Shown one piece after another: positions 1 to 11,055 of a DNA stretch of 64,000 bases. Each line of letters begins with the position of its first letter. Position 1 is the stretch's first letter. The stretch comes from Torreya grandis (taxonomy: Eukaryota; Streptophyta; Pinopsida; Cupressales; Taxaceae): the NCBI GenBank assembly GCA_037957365.1, contig JARHVA010000122.1, forward strand, positions 7,543,501 through 7,607,500, in the 5' to 3' direction. The notes under the pieces were generated by a model. It was not told the DNA's origin and did not search any database. It worked only from the letters and a program-made list of their open reading frames with translations. Position numbers and translations under genes: made by a program.

Positions 1-290
1 AAGGTTTCATTACTTACTTTCTATCTCTCATATGGAAAAAATTTCAAGTTTATCTTAATAAACATATTAGAAATATCATAGCACATGTCAAAAAAAAGTA
101 TGCATTCATGCACCATTTCATGCTCTCTATCCCTTGCTTTGTATCTCAAATTTGGAAAAAAAAATCAAGTTTTTCTTCCTAAACATATTAGAAATATCAT
201 ATCACATGTCACAGTTCTTTATGCATTAATGCACAAATTCATGCTCTCCCTCCCTTGCTTGATATCTCTCATGTGGAATGTTTTTTATAA
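1..290. repeat. Tandem repeat, unit about 120 bp
   Basis: The phrase TATCTC(T/A)(C/A)A..TGG recurs at 22, 142 and 263, and the text between these anchors (..AAACATATTAGAAATATCAT.. then CACATGTCA, then ATGCATTxATGCAC) aligns over its whole length. This gives two full units and a partial one. The short ORF across it only reflects the repeat. It lies upstream of the decayed retroelement and may belong to that element's leader or gag region. Confidence 0.8.
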
Positions 291-840
291 ATAGATTTTT
301 ATACAACCTATAACTCTAATTTCATGAATTTCATTTAACATTCATGATTTATACCTAGATTCATATAACTCATTAGTTACTTTTGAGTATTTCCCTATCA
401 CTACTAGACACAAGAAAACACTAGCAGTTATATCTATCCCTCCTCCCTTCAAACTTGGTACATCTAGTTATTATCCCATACCTATTACCATCTCTATACC
501 TATAATAGATCATGTGGTACATGATATCACCCAATTTTATGAAGATATGAAGGTTGATTTCACCCATAGCTATAACTTTATCACTCACGTTAGCACCCCT
601 TTCGATACAATTTCAATTCTTGAGTTCCTTCAATGATTAGATGTTTACAAAGATGTGTTGTATGAAGCCCTTCACAACACTAGAATTCTTATTTCCACTA
701 AACTAGCTTATGTTTCCTCTATCCTCAACATAATGTAATGGACTAAAGAGCATATTTCCTTTGAAAAAGAGGATTTACCCCTGCAGCACATCATTGAACA
801 ACATCTACCTCTATATATTCAATTAAGAATTAATGATGTA

Positions 841-1500
841 GGGATAAAAAGAGTGTTAGTTGATAATGGTTCAGGACTCAACATTTGTAACATTTATTTT
901 CTTAAACATCTTAATATACAACCTCATGATCTAGACCATTTTGACATAAACATCAGAGGTTTTGACAACATTCTATGGAAATTCATGGGTCAAATAACAC
1001 TCAATCTTACTTTGGGACCTAAGACACTACCAACTACTTGAAAAGTCATGCCAAATGACCTCAATTATAATTTACTACTTGGTCAACCTTGGATTAATGA
1101 TATGCATGCAATCCATTCTACACTTCATGCTTGTCTAAAATTTAATCACAAAGGCTACATCTACACATGCCCAATAGACAATGAACCTTTTAAATACTAC
1201 CAGGTTACTGAATCTCCACATAATCATATTCCACACTTTAATCTTGATAATTCACCTATATAACCCACTACTCATAGTGCACCTTCATACCATGCAACAC
1301 ATCAGACAATTCTAAGTTATGCAATAACACTGATACCAAATCACTAGTTTACTTCCCCTTTTACCCTTAAATGTCTTAATGACATGGAATATCATGGCAA
1401 AGGTCTTGGAAAACATGAAAAAGGAATCATAAATCCTATTGAGGCATCCACACAACATGGAAAGCAAGGGTTGGGATATCAACTTACCTTTCTTCATGAT
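841..1500 (+). pseudogene. Element A protease and G-patch-like segment
   Basis: Residues around 853-890 read LVDNGSGLNI, matching the retropepsin active-site block of Tat elements, where D-x-G carries the catalytic aspartate. The 1048-1140 segment reads NYNLLLGQPWIND, the conserved C-terminal flap of the same protease. A stop (TGA, 1039-1041) separates the two halves in the same reading frame. At 1393-1490 a segment with GLGKHEKGI..GKQGLGYQ resembles the glycine-rich patch that follows protease in Tat polyproteins. This is non-functional sequence. Confidence 0.75.
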
Positions 1501-2049
1501 AAACCTTCTTTCACCACTTCAAAACATATAAAGTTTTGTCCACCCATTACACCGATAGACCACACTATTAATCATACTTGAAAATTATTATTGATCTATC
1601 TTGATCTCATTGATGATATGGTTTTACCAGATATATTCACATAAGATGAATTCTCTAATGATGAATCCCTCTTACAATTTTTTGAAGCATATGAGGACCT
1701 CCCATCTTGTTATCATAAAAATAGATTTCCTCATCACACAAATGCCCATGCATACTTTAGATAAAATCTAGATTATCTCCAAGACATATCGGTTAATTCA
1801 TATGATACTATTCCTATAACCTCATACACACTAGATCATTCCACATTGCTTAATGACGAAATAGTTAATTTCAATTTTGGAATCAATCAGGATCCCCACA
1901 TTGTCTTGTTAGTTGTTACCTTATGAAAGGAAGATGATACAAATATTCATTAAACTTTAACAGATTTTATAGAATTATTTGTTTGGTCTTAGTCAGATAT
2001 GCTAGGAATTGGTACATTTATAGTAGTTCATCATATTCCCTTACACTAA

Positions 2050-3330
2050 GATGCTAAACTAGTTAAATAAAAAATTCACAAAATGCATCCTAAGGTGGCT
2101 CTCTTAGTCAAAGATGAGATCCAACACCTCTTAAATACTAGCTTCATTTGACTAGTAGCACACCCTAAATAGATTTCCAATATAGTCCCCATGGTAAAAC
2201 CCAATAGACAAATTTGGTATTGTTCTGATTCTCAAGATTTAAATAAAGCATGCCCAAAGGATGATTTTCTATTACCTAACATTGACATGATCATAGAATC
2301 CACAGCTAGGTATATAATGTTATCATTTATGGATGGATTTTTAGGATACAACCAAATCAAAATCATTGAATAATATCAAGAGAAAAAATCTTTTACAACA
2401 CCTTGGGGCACATTTTGTTACATTGTCATGCCTTTTGTATTAAGAAACATCAGAGCCACATATCAACGTACCATGATGCTATTTTTCATGACTTGATTCA
2501 CCATACTATCAAGAATTATGTCGATGATATATTAGCTAAATCCAAACAATGACAACATCATATTATTTATTTATGAAAGATATTTCAAAGACTCAAGCAA
2601 TATAATGTTTGATTAAACCCAAAGAAATGTGTGTTTGGAGTTACATTAGGTGAAATCTTAGGTTTCATTATTTCTTAGTGTGGCATAAAGGTTAAACCTA
2701 AGAAAGTCAAAGCAATTATCAACATGCCACCTCCCATGAACTTAAATCAACTTTGATCTTTATAAGGCACGATCCAAGAAATCTATCATTTTATAGCTCA
2801 ACTTGTTGATAAAACTCAGTCATTCACTTGATTATTAAAAAAAGATACAAAGTTTATTTGGGACCAAGCCTGTCAAGAAAGCTTTGATACAATCAAGAAA
2901 CATCTTCTTAATCTACATGTTTTAGTACCACCTATACCTGATAGGATTTTTATACTATATATCTCAGCAATATATCATGCATTAGGAGCACTCTTAGCAC
3001 AACACGATGATCAACATATTGATCGAGTAGTTTATTACATCAACCGCACATTAGTTGATTATGAAAAAATTATTTTATGACAAAAAAATTATGTCGAGCA
3101 TTGGTTTTTGCCACATAAAAAATTTGACATTACATGGTCAATAATGAGACTCAGGTTATCACAAAAGTAGATACCTTCAATTTTCTAATGTTAAAACCAC
3201 ATCTATCTAGTCGTATCATAAAATGGGTCATGTTATTAGTAGATTTTGACTTAAAGATAGTTCTCTATAAATAAATAAAGGGCTAAATCATTATAGACTA
3301 TTTGGCAGCTACACCATTTCTAGACACCAA
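2050..3330 (+). pseudogene. Element A reverse transcriptase and RT-linked RNase H
   Basis: 2191-2373 encodes DLNKACPKDDFLLPNID followed by LSFMDGFLGYNQI, the RT finger and palm motifs. After a stop, TTPWGTFCYIVMPF appears at about 2397, and the catalytic YVDD box is intact at 2518-2529 (NYVDDILAKS). The connection domain (NPKKCVFGV, about 2618) and an RNase H start (ALGALLAQHD..RVVYYINRTL, about 2970-3060) follow. Many in-frame stops and shifts are present, so it cannot produce enzyme. Confidence 0.85.
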
Positions 3331-3379
3331 TCCTCTTAATGACACATTTAGAGATAATTTTATTACTTATTTTACTCAT

Positions 3380-3800
3380 TCTAACACTTGAACCATGTTC
3401 TTCAATGTTTCTTAATGTGCATCTGATGTAGGGGTAGGCATTATCTTTATTGACCCTTCTAGTCACAAAATTAAACTTACATATCGATTAAGCTTCTCAT
3501 GCACCATCAATGCCATAGAATATGAAGCACTTATCTTAGGTCTATTTGCTACCTAGTCCCTCAAAATTAAATCTATTCATGTCTTTAGTGATTCTTAACT
3601 TGTGGTCAATCAAGTCAATGATTTCTATCAAACAAAAGAAGAACATTTTATCCCATACAAAAACATGGTATAATGTTTATCATCATAGTTTGATTACTTT
3701 TCTATATAAAGTATACCAAGAAAAGATAATCGATATGCAGATGTAATGGCAAGTGCCACATCCTTGATTCCTATCAAAATTAATGATGATCAAGTTATTT
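3380..3800 (+). pseudogene. Element A second (plant/archaeal-type) RNase H, after RT
   Basis: Conceptual translation shows VGVGIIFIDPSSHKI, then INAIEYEALILGL with the catalytic glutamate, SIHVFSDS with an aspartate before a stop, LVVNQVNDFYQTKEEHF and a C-terminal RYADVMASAT segment. This is the architecture of the additional RNase H of Tat elements. It lies between the RT-linked RNase H and integrase, the usual location. Element C, in the same window, has the equivalent domain upstream of its RT. Confidence 0.75.
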
Positions 3801-4285
3801 TCATAATTAAATGATTACAATTTCCATCAATATCCAATGTAGATTTGATTATACTATCCATCTTAACTACTACATGCAATTCTACAACTCTAGAATGGTG
3901 CTTTGATATCTATAACTTTATAAACAAATATATTACACTAGACACTTTTTCAAGAAATGATAAATGCAAGTTATAAAAATAATCACTCCATTATGTAATC
4001 ATTAGAGAAGACCTTTTTAAGTGATCCTTGAATCGATAATTACTTCAATGCTTGAATTTAGTAGAAACCAAAATTGTTATTACATAGATACATGATAGTG
4101 AGTGTGGTGGTCACTTCAGTGGAAAGGCCATGTCAGACAACTTACTTTGACAAAGGTACTACTGACCCACCATGGAAGATGAATGTTCATAATATGCAAA
4201 TATATGTGATAAATGTTAATGACATAGTAACCTATAACATACATCATCACAATAATTGTAACCTATTGTCTATCCATAACAATTT

Positions 4286-5152
4286 ATGTTATGGAAATTT
4301 AATCTTATTGGAAAAATTAACCTCGAATTCACCGATGGGTATAAGTTCATCATCGTAGATACAAAACATTTTACCAAGTGGGTGGAAGCCATTCCACTCC
4401 AATTTACCATAGGGGAGGACATTTGTGGCTTTCTCATGACTCATATTATTTCACACTTTGACCTACCCACAGTCATCATTTTTGATAATGGAACATCATT
4501 CAAGAATAAAACTATCAAGAAATTTTGCATAAAATATAAGATTAAACATAAATTCTCCACTCCATATTACCCATAATGAAATGGTTAAGTAGAGGCTATG
4601 AATAAAACCATCGAAATCATTTTGAGCAAAATAAGGACCAAATTTGGAGATAATTGGCACAATCAAATAGTCTTTGCATTATGGGCCTATCGCACAAGTA
4701 TCGACATACCCACAAGATCCACTCCTTATTCACTCATTTATGGAATAGAAGTAGTTTTACCTTTGGAATTAGAATTCCCATCTCTTTGTGTCTCCCTTAA
4801 AGGTATTCTCACTGATGAGCAGTATCATGAAAATGTCTACACCAGCTCAAGCAGTTAGACCATACACACATTCAAGCAACAAAATATCTCAAAATCTACT
4901 AGAAATTTTTATAAAAAACCTACAAAAAATGAGTTCACACTAGATAATTTGAAGTTAATGATCTCATTCTAAAATAAAATATTCATAATGTTAATGCCAA
5001 AGAAGAAATCAAAGGAAAATTCAAACCAAATTGGCTAGGTCCATACATTATTACCAAAAAGCTTAGCCCTAAAGTGTATCATCTAACCTCACTTAAAGGA
5101 AAGAAACTCAAAAATACAATGAATATTATGCATCTACGTAGATTCCATGTCT
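4286..5152 (+). pseudogene. Element A integrase core and C-terminal segment
   Basis: The DDE core is visible: VDTKHFTKWVEAIP (first acidic block), IIFDNGTSFKN (second aspartate) and, after a stop at about 4575, NG-stop-VEAMNKTIE with the catalytic glutamate. WAYRTSIDIPTRSTPYSLIYG follows, a highly conserved gypsy integrase block. About 5010-5152 encodes KPNWLGPYIITKKLSP..YHLTSLKGKKLKNTMNIMHLRRFHV, the usual end of a Tat pol. The upstream zinc-finger part is not recognisable. Confidence 0.85.
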
Positions 5153-7133
5153 AACATTTAATTTCACACATTATACTATACATAATTTTTCAAAATTACT
5201 TGTATATAGCTTTATTTCAAATTAGTTGTACATAATTTCTTTTTGCTTACTTGTACATAGTTTCTTAGTTTTTCTTGTATATAGTCTCGTCATGATTGAT
5301 TGTACATATATTATATGTCAAAAATACAAAAACATTGAAATATATTAAAAATCTAAAAACATTCAAATATGTCAAAATACCAAAAAAAATATAACATTTC
5401 AAAATACAAAAACATTCAAATAATTCAAAAACACAAAAATATTTCAATTGTATGCATTATCCATGCTTTACATTTCTACTACCATGCTAGACTTACATTT
5501 TTTATTCTATGCTATTTTTTCTTGATTTATCTACATTACCATGCTTTACTTGATCTTATTTGAGTGTGTGTAGTGACATTCAGATCCTTGATTACTTCAC
5601 TCTACCCATTGAGGGGGCATCCTACTTCTACATTTGAGATATACATCGATATATCTACCCCCTAGGGGCATCTTCTACATGACTACACCATCCAAGTTAT
5701 GTCATTCCTATACTACACACTCTAGTTATCATGTTGATGTATATTACATACTAGCTTACATAGATTACTCTATCAACATTCACTAGTATATAGAGCTTGT
5801 GTATTTCTTTGCATATACCTAGTCTTATACACCATGTCTTGCATAATTTTAGTTCTTTATTTGATTAGCTAGATGTGATTGTATTTCTATTATATTACAT
5901 GCTTTCATTTCTTTCTATGCATAACTAGATGTGATTGCATATCTTAATTCCTATTGTGTCTTTTGTATGTGCCTTAAGATTTTTGCCAATGTCCTTTAAT
6001 TCTATTCTTGTGTGTGCCTTAGGACATTTAACAATGTCCTTTGCTTGTAATTTTCTATGTGATTGTGGCCCTCATACCAACCTTACTTATTTTCAATTGT
6101 ATGTGTATGTGGTATTTGAACATGCCTTGTATGATTGCTTTCTAGTTTGACTAACATGTGCCCATGTCCCTTGTTTGCTTGGCCCCTTGGCCACTCTTGT
6201 ATGTTTCTTGCTTCTTACCTTACGTACTTTTTTTCTTGTTTACTTCTCAATTATTTTCAATGCCATGATCTACATCATGCATTGTCTTGATTTTTTAGAT
6301 GTGATGATGGATATCATGCTCCATCCCTCCTTGACAACTAACAACTAAATTTTCTAGATTAAATTCAATACATTACACATGTTATTACATTATTATATCT
6401 ATCTAGGCATATCCCTATTGATTTAACAATATCCAATACAAATTATGCTATATCTTGAGACATCATTTCGATTATCATTGTTATATCATGTATTTCATAG
6501 CATAACACACTTGCAAGGCTCTTTCTTCTGAGGGTAGTCATTGTAGGGTCTTCATGCCTACCCTCAAAAAAGGGGAAACAAATAGGAGTTTTGTTATAGA
6601 GATCAAAGATCCTACTAGTCAAAAAATCAATTTTTAGAATAATCAAAACAACAATCAAAGGTCAAACTAGGTAGAATAGACTAGAAAAATAGTGATGATT
6701 ATTGAATAGTCATCATTTTTAGCAAAGGAAAATAGCACTAGACATGGATAATAGCACTAGACAATAGGGTGTCCTATTTTTGATGCTCTTATTTAAATAT
6801 TAAAAAACCTAGATTTTCCAAAAATAGGAAAAAGGTCAGCTCAACTATAGTTTTTTTAGATATAGATCAATTTAGATTCAATAGTTTCAATATAGTTTTT
6901 TTTTAAATCTAAATATGGGGGGCATCATGCATGGCTTGATGGCTTTCACTTCCAATTTTAGATTGGGTAGTTGGTATAACTTCTAGATCAAAATCCATGT
7001 TATAGACACCAATGATTGGGGGAAATGTGCATGACATATTTAACTTATTTTCTTTTTGTGTTCAGTATATTACCTAGGCATTCTCAATAGTTGCATGCCT
7101 TACTACATCTACAGTTGGTTAGCATCATTTTAA

Positions 7134-7266
7134 AGTGGTTGTCATATAAGCCTAACCTCCACATTATCGAGTGGCTTCAACATAAGCCTAATTTCTAATT
7201 TTGGAGTGGCTTTCATACAAGCCTAATCTCCTCCTTCTAGAGTTGGCCAAGATTGGCCTAGTTCTA
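7134..7266. repeat. 36-bp tandem repeat, about 3.5 copies
   Basis: Units start at 7134, 7170 and 7205, each reading AGTGGYTKYMAYAYAAGCC followed by TAAYYTCY and an AT-rich spacer; a fourth degenerate unit starts at 7241. It is non-coding and lies inside the LTR-like debris. Confidence 0.75.
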
Positions 7267-7384
7267 GTACACATTTAGTTATACATGCCACATTGTCAGA
7301 TTAGAGGCAATTCATGGGCTTTAGGAGCCATCTGATACAACACACATTCATATCAGTATCAATTTATAGCTTCACATCATAGGG

Positions 7385-7545
7385 CAATGATGGAGCCAAA
7401 GGTCTAGCTAGCCTTTGTATTCTTAGCCACCTAGTCAGAGGGATTAGACACACATCCCAAACAATGATTAACACATGCATGATCACATAATTTCACTTAG
7501 TGGATGATGATGGAGCCAAAGAGCTAGCCTTTGCATTATTGAGAT
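7385..7545. repeat. Pair of 120-bp-spaced direct repeats
   Basis: The phrase ATGATGGAGCCAAAG followed by CTAGC..CCTTTG(T/C)ATT occurs at 7387 and again at about 7507, 120 bp apart. It is non-coding. Confidence 0.6.
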
Positions 7546-9062
7546 ATTCTTGGGGAATTGAGCACTCAACTCTATTCATGATATTACTCTTGTTATAGCA
7601 CATGCCTAGCATTTCTCATCATCATCTATCATCACTTAACATCACAATAAGTTTTATATTAGTTTACATACCCTGTGAGGTATATTCATTCCTTTCTCTT
7701 CCTCTCTCTCTTACCTAGATTTGTACATTCTTATTTTAGATATAGTGTATCTAGTAAGAACTGATCTACTCTTTGTTTTTCTCTTATAGATTTATAGATC
7801 ATGACATGCTCTCTCTATAAACACCCAATATCACATAGCTTCATGAGCTTCACCCTTACAGGTAAGTTCAAGTGCACTTTCTACTTTTCCTTTATCCTAG
7901 TATTTCACTTTGTTGTATCACTAGAATAAAGAGGGGCAAATGTAGTCATATAAAATGTCAAAATTGATAGCTTGAGTGTGGCTTGTGATACCCAACCCAT
8001 AGGTCCCTCTTGCATGCTCTTATGACCCTTTCAACACCTTTTTGCTTATTCCTAGTCATTTGTAGACTCTCAAGACCTAATTCTAACTCAGCCAAGTTAT
8101 TTTTCCCATGCTAATTCTATCCCTATAGGTGTTGTACCTATAACATTGTAACACCTAACTTGGAGTATAGCATTGGACCCTAGGGTGTCCCATTTCTAGT
8201 GATCCTATCCAATCACATTTCAAGCCCGGATGATTGTTTCCTTCCAATTCCTCTTCATCATTGTGTCAGCCTAGCATGAATGCATTTAACCCATGACCAA
8301 TATATCTCTATAAAAGCCCATTCAAATTTCATTTAGAAGAGGTTGGAAAATACTTATCAAGTAAGAAAAAATACAATTAAAAACACTAAGGCAAATTTCT
8401 CTATTCTCTACATATAGCCATCCAATATAGCTACAAGTATATCCAAATACTCACACTAGTCCCTAGCCACCTCAAGCACACCCAGTTTAGCATTTTTGCA
8501 TCTGCATAACATTATTTCACAAAGAACATCAAATAGGAGAATTATATATGGATTGATCCCTCTTCTAAGTATTGGTATGTAGGTAACATGCCCACATAAG
8601 GGGTGTGGATACAAATTTAGTGCATCTTACACACACTAACCCCCCCTCTTTCTCAAGTTTCATTCAAGCACAATGAAGTTCTAGGTTTTGAATATTAAAT
8701 TATCTCTACAAGGAGCTTCATCAACTTTCAATACTTGAAATTTCATAGATAGGCTTACACAGGGACAAATGACAAAACTTAGAAAACTCATATCTTTGTG
8801 ACTAGTTTAGACAAGGATCTATTACATAGCTTATATAAAATATTTCTATGTTTATTATGATTACAATTAATAATTATATTTTTAATTGACTCCCTAGTTA
8901 TAAATATATATTCCACTTGACTTCTGACCTATCGACCTAGTATGTTCTACAGCCTAGCTCATTTGACTTTGGTTTTTTTTGGCCATTTGTTACACATTTT
9001 TAGCATCAAGGTATTTACTCAGTTTCAATACTTAGTTCACATACTTTAGATCTGTACTCTAT

Positions 9063-9112
9063 ATCAGATCTATAGAGATGATCAATGGGTTGATGATCTC
9101 TATAGATCTGAT
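9063..9112. repeat. Inverted repeat, 23-bp arms, 4-bp loop
   Basis: The left arm 9063-9085 and right arm 9090-9112 are reverse complements with one mismatch, around a TGGG loop. The arm core is AGATCTATAGAGAT. It is the first of three inverted repeats within 400 bp. Confidence 0.9.
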
Positions 9113-9164
9113 TCCAATTGATTAATTTCCATTCAATTTGAACATGTTTATATGTCTGGCTATC

Positions 9165-9224
9165 CCTTTATTTAACAAATTATCATATGGGAAATTTAAC
9201 ATATGATAATTTGTTAAATAAAGG
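9165..9224. repeat. Perfect inverted repeat, 25-bp arms, 10-bp loop
   Basis: The left arm 9165-9189 (begins CCTTTATTTAAC, ends ATCATATG) is the exact reverse complement of 9200-9224. The loop is 9190-9199. The structure is lost immediately outside the arms. Confidence 0.95.
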
Positions 9225-9329
9225 TAACAAATTAAAATAGACCTACCTTCCCATAACTTCAAGGTCAAGTCTTATATTTGAATTGACCTAACTTCATTTT
9301 CCCATTTGCATCCTCAAGTTCAATTCTTT

Positions 9330-9447
9330 CTTCAAGGTCTAGTTTTATAGTCGAGTTTCATATGGGTTTGTTCACTCTTTCGATTTAGGAAATGGACAAA
9401 ACTTTATGTATATACCCCTACCTTGACTATAAAACTAGACCTTGAAG
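9330..9447. repeat. Inverted repeat, 23-bp perfect arms, about 72-bp loop
   Basis: 9330-9352 (CTTCAAGGTCTAGTTTTATA then GTC) is exactly the reverse complement of 9425-9447. The stem extends three further pairs inward if one G-T pair is allowed. A diverged direct copy of the arm (CTTCAAGGTCAAGTCTTATA) sits at about 9258. Confidence 0.9.
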
Positions 9448-9653
9448 TGTCCTATTTTTGGTTCTTCTATCATTTCACCAAATGAAATCTATATCCTAGT
9501 TCATAATACTATCTCAATCCTATACAACTAGTATCAACCTAGTTTTAAGATAAGTTACATTTCTCTTCTTTCATTGTTATTTTTTAGAAAGCTATAAAGG
9601 TAAAATAAATTATACTAATTAGTGGTTAAATTATTACAATATTATTTATTGAT

Positions 9654-10919
9654 TGTCATGTCCCCTTTTTCGTGGACATTGACAGACTTGATGATTAGCC
9701 TATTATGCGACCTTCATAGGCTAATAGGATGGATAGAGGGTCATAATGGAGCTTGGCTTGACTTTGATTCATAGAATTTCTATAGTTGGTTTTCATTTAG
9801 GTTATTTCAGACATATTGGGCCTAAGCTCCTATTATTTGGGGATATTTGACACGCAATGGAGCACCTTTATTTTGGTATGGTCATGTGCGGAATCACTCC
9901 CTGGTTCACCAGCTTCGAACGGTTCGAGGATCCGACATGTATTGAGGGAGATATTAATATTTGATTTATTTAATCAAATATTAATTATTTAGCCTATTTT
10001 AAATTAGAAACCCTAATTCTAATTTAAGAAACCCTAATTAGGGCAAGCATATCTTTTTGAGGGTATAAGGGTTTCTCATGGAGGCCATTATTGATTATGC
10101 ATTGATTATTGATTATTGATATTGAAGAATTCTTCTGTGAAGACTGAGCCAATGGTTCCAAGATTCCATTGCAGTGGAGAACGTCAACACTTCATTGTGT
10201 GCAATTTAGAGGCTGTGAGATATCATCTAATTTATTGCCAAATTGAGAGATAGCTTCATACAGAAGTTATCACAGAGGTTTACAGATTTGAGAGGTAACT
10301 TCATACAGAAGTTGTCACAGAGCTTACCAGGTATTTTCTTTATTTAGTTTTTGTTTAATAAATTATACAAATAGATATCTTCTATATTAGAGCCATATAT
10401 TTTCAGATCAAGGGTTGAAAACAGATAGGTTGTGCTTAATTGGCGGCCGTACAAAGTCCGTACAGATCCACACAGACACCGACCTTGGCAGGCAGAGATC
10501 CCCAGTGACTGACATTGGCCGACTGAAGACCGACGTCGACAGAGAAGGACTGACAGTGACCGACGTCAGAAGTATATCGACTGATGCTGGTGACTATGTG
10601 TTTGACACAGCAGGCTGAGACGTCCAGATTCTAGCTTAACTTCCAGATTTGTAGAAGATCAGGGTTTTAAGACCATATTTTAATATTCTTTTATATGTAT
10701 GAGAGAAGAATGTAATATTAATTATCTGAACAAGTGATAAGATATTTGATTGGTAGATAAGATATTTACTGTGGTTTATTGTTTATCTAAATTTATTCTG
10801 CAAGATTGTATCTTTGTTCAGAACTATTTGTGTTTCTATATTCCCTATTTGAAGGGGATATTACAGTGGTATCAGAGTTGTTGCAGACAAAAAAGAGCCC
10901 CTAAGTAAGGGACATTACA
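9654..10919 (+). repeat. Element B 5' LTR
   Basis: It starts TGTCATGTCCCC and ends GGGACATTACA. The copy at 12229-13502 aligns end to end with scattered substitutions. Inside it are an AT-rich TATA-like stretch near 10390, a CpG-rich cluster of CCGAC motifs (10478-10594), and near the 3' end an embedded primer-binding-site-like TGGTATCAGAG (10867). The small ORF at 10415-10618 is a by-product of the CCGACGTC-type repeats. Confidence 0.93.
10478..10594. promoter_or_regulatory. CCGAC/GTCGG (DRE/CRT-core-like) cluster in B 5' LTR
   Basis: ACCGACCT, GCCGACTG, ACCGACGTCGAC and ACCGACGTCAG occur within about 115 bp, with decayed versions such as GACTGACATTGG. RCCGAC is the established core bound by DREB/CBF factors. 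Whether it acts as such here is an inference. The 3' LTR version (13061-13180) keeps more intact cores, including CCGACATCGG and CCGACGTCGG. Confidence 0.5.
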
Positions 10920-10920
10920 G

Positions 10921-10932
10921 TGGTATCAGAGC
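10921..10932 (+). promoter_or_regulatory. Primer-binding site of element B (initiator tRNA-Met type)
   Basis: TGGTATCAGAGC starts two bases after the LTR end. It is the standard plant LTR-retrotransposon site complementary to the 3' end of initiator methionine tRNA. Confidence 0.9.
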
Positions 10933-11029
10933 CAAATTCCTACCATCCTATTGAGTAGATTAGAGCCAAATTCCTGCCATCCTGTTGGGCACATCAGAGC
11001 TAATGTCTTGCCATCCTGTTGGGTAGTTT
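10928..11029 (+). repeat. Three 34-bp tandem repeats directly after the primer-binding site
   Basis: Units start at 10928, 10962 and 10996. Each begins AGAGC, part of the primer-binding site, and contains CCATCCTRTTGRG. Element D has one related unit in the same place (AGAGCCATGCATCTTGC, from 29793), so the tripling is specific to B. Confidence 0.85.
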
Positions 11030-11055
11030 GGGTAGGTTGAATCAGCGAAGTATCC

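Larger units (their letters stand above)
841..5152 (+). mobile_element. Decayed Ty3/gypsy (Tat-type) retrotransposon, element A
   Basis: Conceptual translation in shifting plus-strand frames gives, in order, an aspartic protease, a glycine-rich G-patch-like segment, reverse transcriptase, the RT-linked RNase H, a second plant-type RNase H, integrase and a C-terminal chromatin-side segment. A second RNase H after the first is characteristic of the Tat/Ogre group of plant gypsy elements. Stops and frameshifts occur every few tens of codons, so the copy is old and dead. No LTR pair or target-site duplication could be matched. The 3' side continues into AT-rich repeats and two polypurine-like runs (GAGGGGGCA near 5610, GGGGGGCA near 6914). 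Confidence 0.85.
5153..9653. other. Gene-free decayed LTR/UTR-like debris downstream of element A
   Basis: No coding domain is recognisable over 4.5 kb. The first 300 bp hold loosely repeated TTGTAYATAG units (about 25 bp, 5199-5310) and AAAATACAAAAACATTCAAATA-like units (5320-5450), typical of the AT-rich 3' region before a gypsy polypurine tract. A TATAAAAG box at 8309-8316 and the recurring phrase GTGTCCYATTT (near 6768, 8187 and 9449) suggest at least two eroded LTR copies, but I could not pair their ends. Confidence 0.5.

Noticed and set aside
841..5152. Element A as an intact autonomous element
   Set aside because: Every domain carries stops or frameshifts, and no LTR pair or target duplication can be found.
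10415..10618. 67-codon ORF in the B 5' LTR
   Set aside because: It starts at a TTG and is kept open only by the CCGACGTC-type repeats; it lies in LTR sequence and its equivalent in the 3' LTR is broken.
10921..10932. tRNA gene fragments at TGGTATCAGAGC sites
   Set aside because: These are primer-binding sites placed next to LTR ends; no tRNA fold or A and B boxes surround them.
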